In this document: one piece after another, positions 63,712 through 64,000 of the stretch
Numbering within the stretch: position 1 is the stretch's first letter
Layout: each line of letters begins with the position of its first letter
DNA from: Pleomorphomonas oryzae DSM 16300
Lineage (GTDB): Bacteria; Pseudomonadota; Alphaproteobacteria; Rhizobiales; Pleomorphomonadaceae
Direction of reading: 5' to 3'
Assembly (NCBI RefSeq): GCF_000422965.1
Contig: NZ_AUHB01000002.1
Coordinates: 124,001-188,000, forward strand
Length of the DNA stretch: 64,000 nucleotides
The notes under the pieces: model-generated
The model's database searches: none
What the model was told of the DNA's origin: nothing
The model's input: only the letters and a program-made list of their open reading frames with translations
Made by a program: the position numbers and the translations under genes

Positions 63712-64000
63712 TCAGAATTCCTTCCAATCAGCGTCGCTTTCGAAGGCGGCATGCAATTCGGACTGCAGCCGCTGGGCATTCCGTCCGCCGGCCACCGCCA
63801 CCTTCTTCGGCTGAGCCGGACGGGATGGCGTCTTGGTTACGGATCGAGCCTCCAGCCGATCGCCGATGGCAGTCCGGGCCGCTCGAACGGCCTCGGCAAG
63901 ACGGAAGGCCGACATGCGACCATGCATGGCTTCGGCCTGTTCCTGCAGCATGCGCGTCGCCGAGGCGTTTTCCTCGACCAGCGCCGAGTTCTGCTGGGTC
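63712..64000 (-). CDS. Methyl-accepting chemotaxis protein, C-terminal part (5' end outside window)
   Basis: The reading frame runs off the right edge, leaving about 95 visible residues beginning TQQNSALVEENASATRMLQE, the conserved end of an MCP signalling domain. A linker rich in Ala, Arg, Lys and Pro follows (about residues 45-75). The extreme C-terminus is DADWKEF, matching the aromatic-x-x-aromatic CheR/CheB docking pentapeptide (NWETF in E. coli Tar). The gene lies just upstream of cheR on the same strand. Confidence 0.9.
   Translation of the reverse strand, partial: TQQNSALVEENASATRMLQEQAEAMHGRMSAFRLAEAVRAARTAIGDRLEARSVTKTPSRPAQPKKVAVAGGRNAQRLQSELHAAFESDADWKEF

Overview
This is a GC-rich, densely coded stretch of an alphaproteobacterial chromosome, most likely from the order Hyphomicrobiales (Rhizobiales). 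Three things suggest this. The block miaB-phoH-ybeY-corC-lnt-HTH-metK-trmB / rimP-nusA-ylxR-infB-rbfA-truB-rpsO-pnp is in the order usual for that group. A short Cro/CI-type regulator (PraR-like) sits directly upstream of metK. Two palindromic intergenic repeats resemble elements I associate with Rhizobiales. The genus cannot be fixed from the sequence alone. I see no insertion sequences, prophage genes, CRISPR arrays, tRNA or rRNA genes, and no broken genes. Only the two edge genes are truncated, by the window itself.

Bases 1-37.8 kb are an accessory uptake region with four ABC importers. (1) A dipeptide/oligopeptide-type system (1-4781) has a binding protein, two permeases and two ATPases. 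(2) A polyamine-type system (10203-14036) follows a ureohydrolase gene; a GcvA-like LysR regulator and an aminotransferase lie divergently upstream, and an FAD-linked hydroxyacid dehydrogenase lies convergently downstream. (3) An Opp-type system on the minus strand (15559-21130) faces a divergent LacI regulator and looks like an oligosaccharide importer. (4) A sugar-type system (27477-31618) is linked to a GH31 alpha-xylosidase, a LacI regulator and an unassigned six-hairpin glycosidase. In between lie an oxidoreductase/HxlR pair, a uracil/xanthine permease with an almost perfect RutR box, and a CbiM-like cobalt permease behind a cobalamin riboswitch.

Bases 38.4-60.3 kb are the core block, almost all on the minus strand: translation initiation and ribosome maturation factors, transcription elongation (nusA), RNA decay (pnp), SAM synthesis (metK), lipoprotein acylation (lnt) and tRNA modification (miaB, truB, trmB). 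Several hairpins lie within it: an rpsO-pnp attenuator, a terminator immediately upstream of rimP, and a terminator between metK and trmB. A YcxB-like membrane protein gene is inserted between infB and rbfA.

Bases 60.5-64 kb hold a gamma-carbonic-anhydrase-like gene and part of a chemotaxis operon (an MCP C-terminus, then cheR, cheD, cheB). The MCP ends in a CheR-docking pentapeptide.

The most informative regulatory signals are one shared LacI operator sequence (CGTAAACGTTTACG) at both ends of the alpha-xyloside locus, a different LacI palindrome (CTGTAACGTTACAG) at the other sugar locus, the RutR box, the B12 riboswitch, and hairpins placed just after three of the four substrate-binding-protein genes. 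I found no clearly unprecedented system. The best leads are the orphan riboswitch-controlled CbiM-like permease and the unknown glycosidase paired with the alpha-xylosidase.
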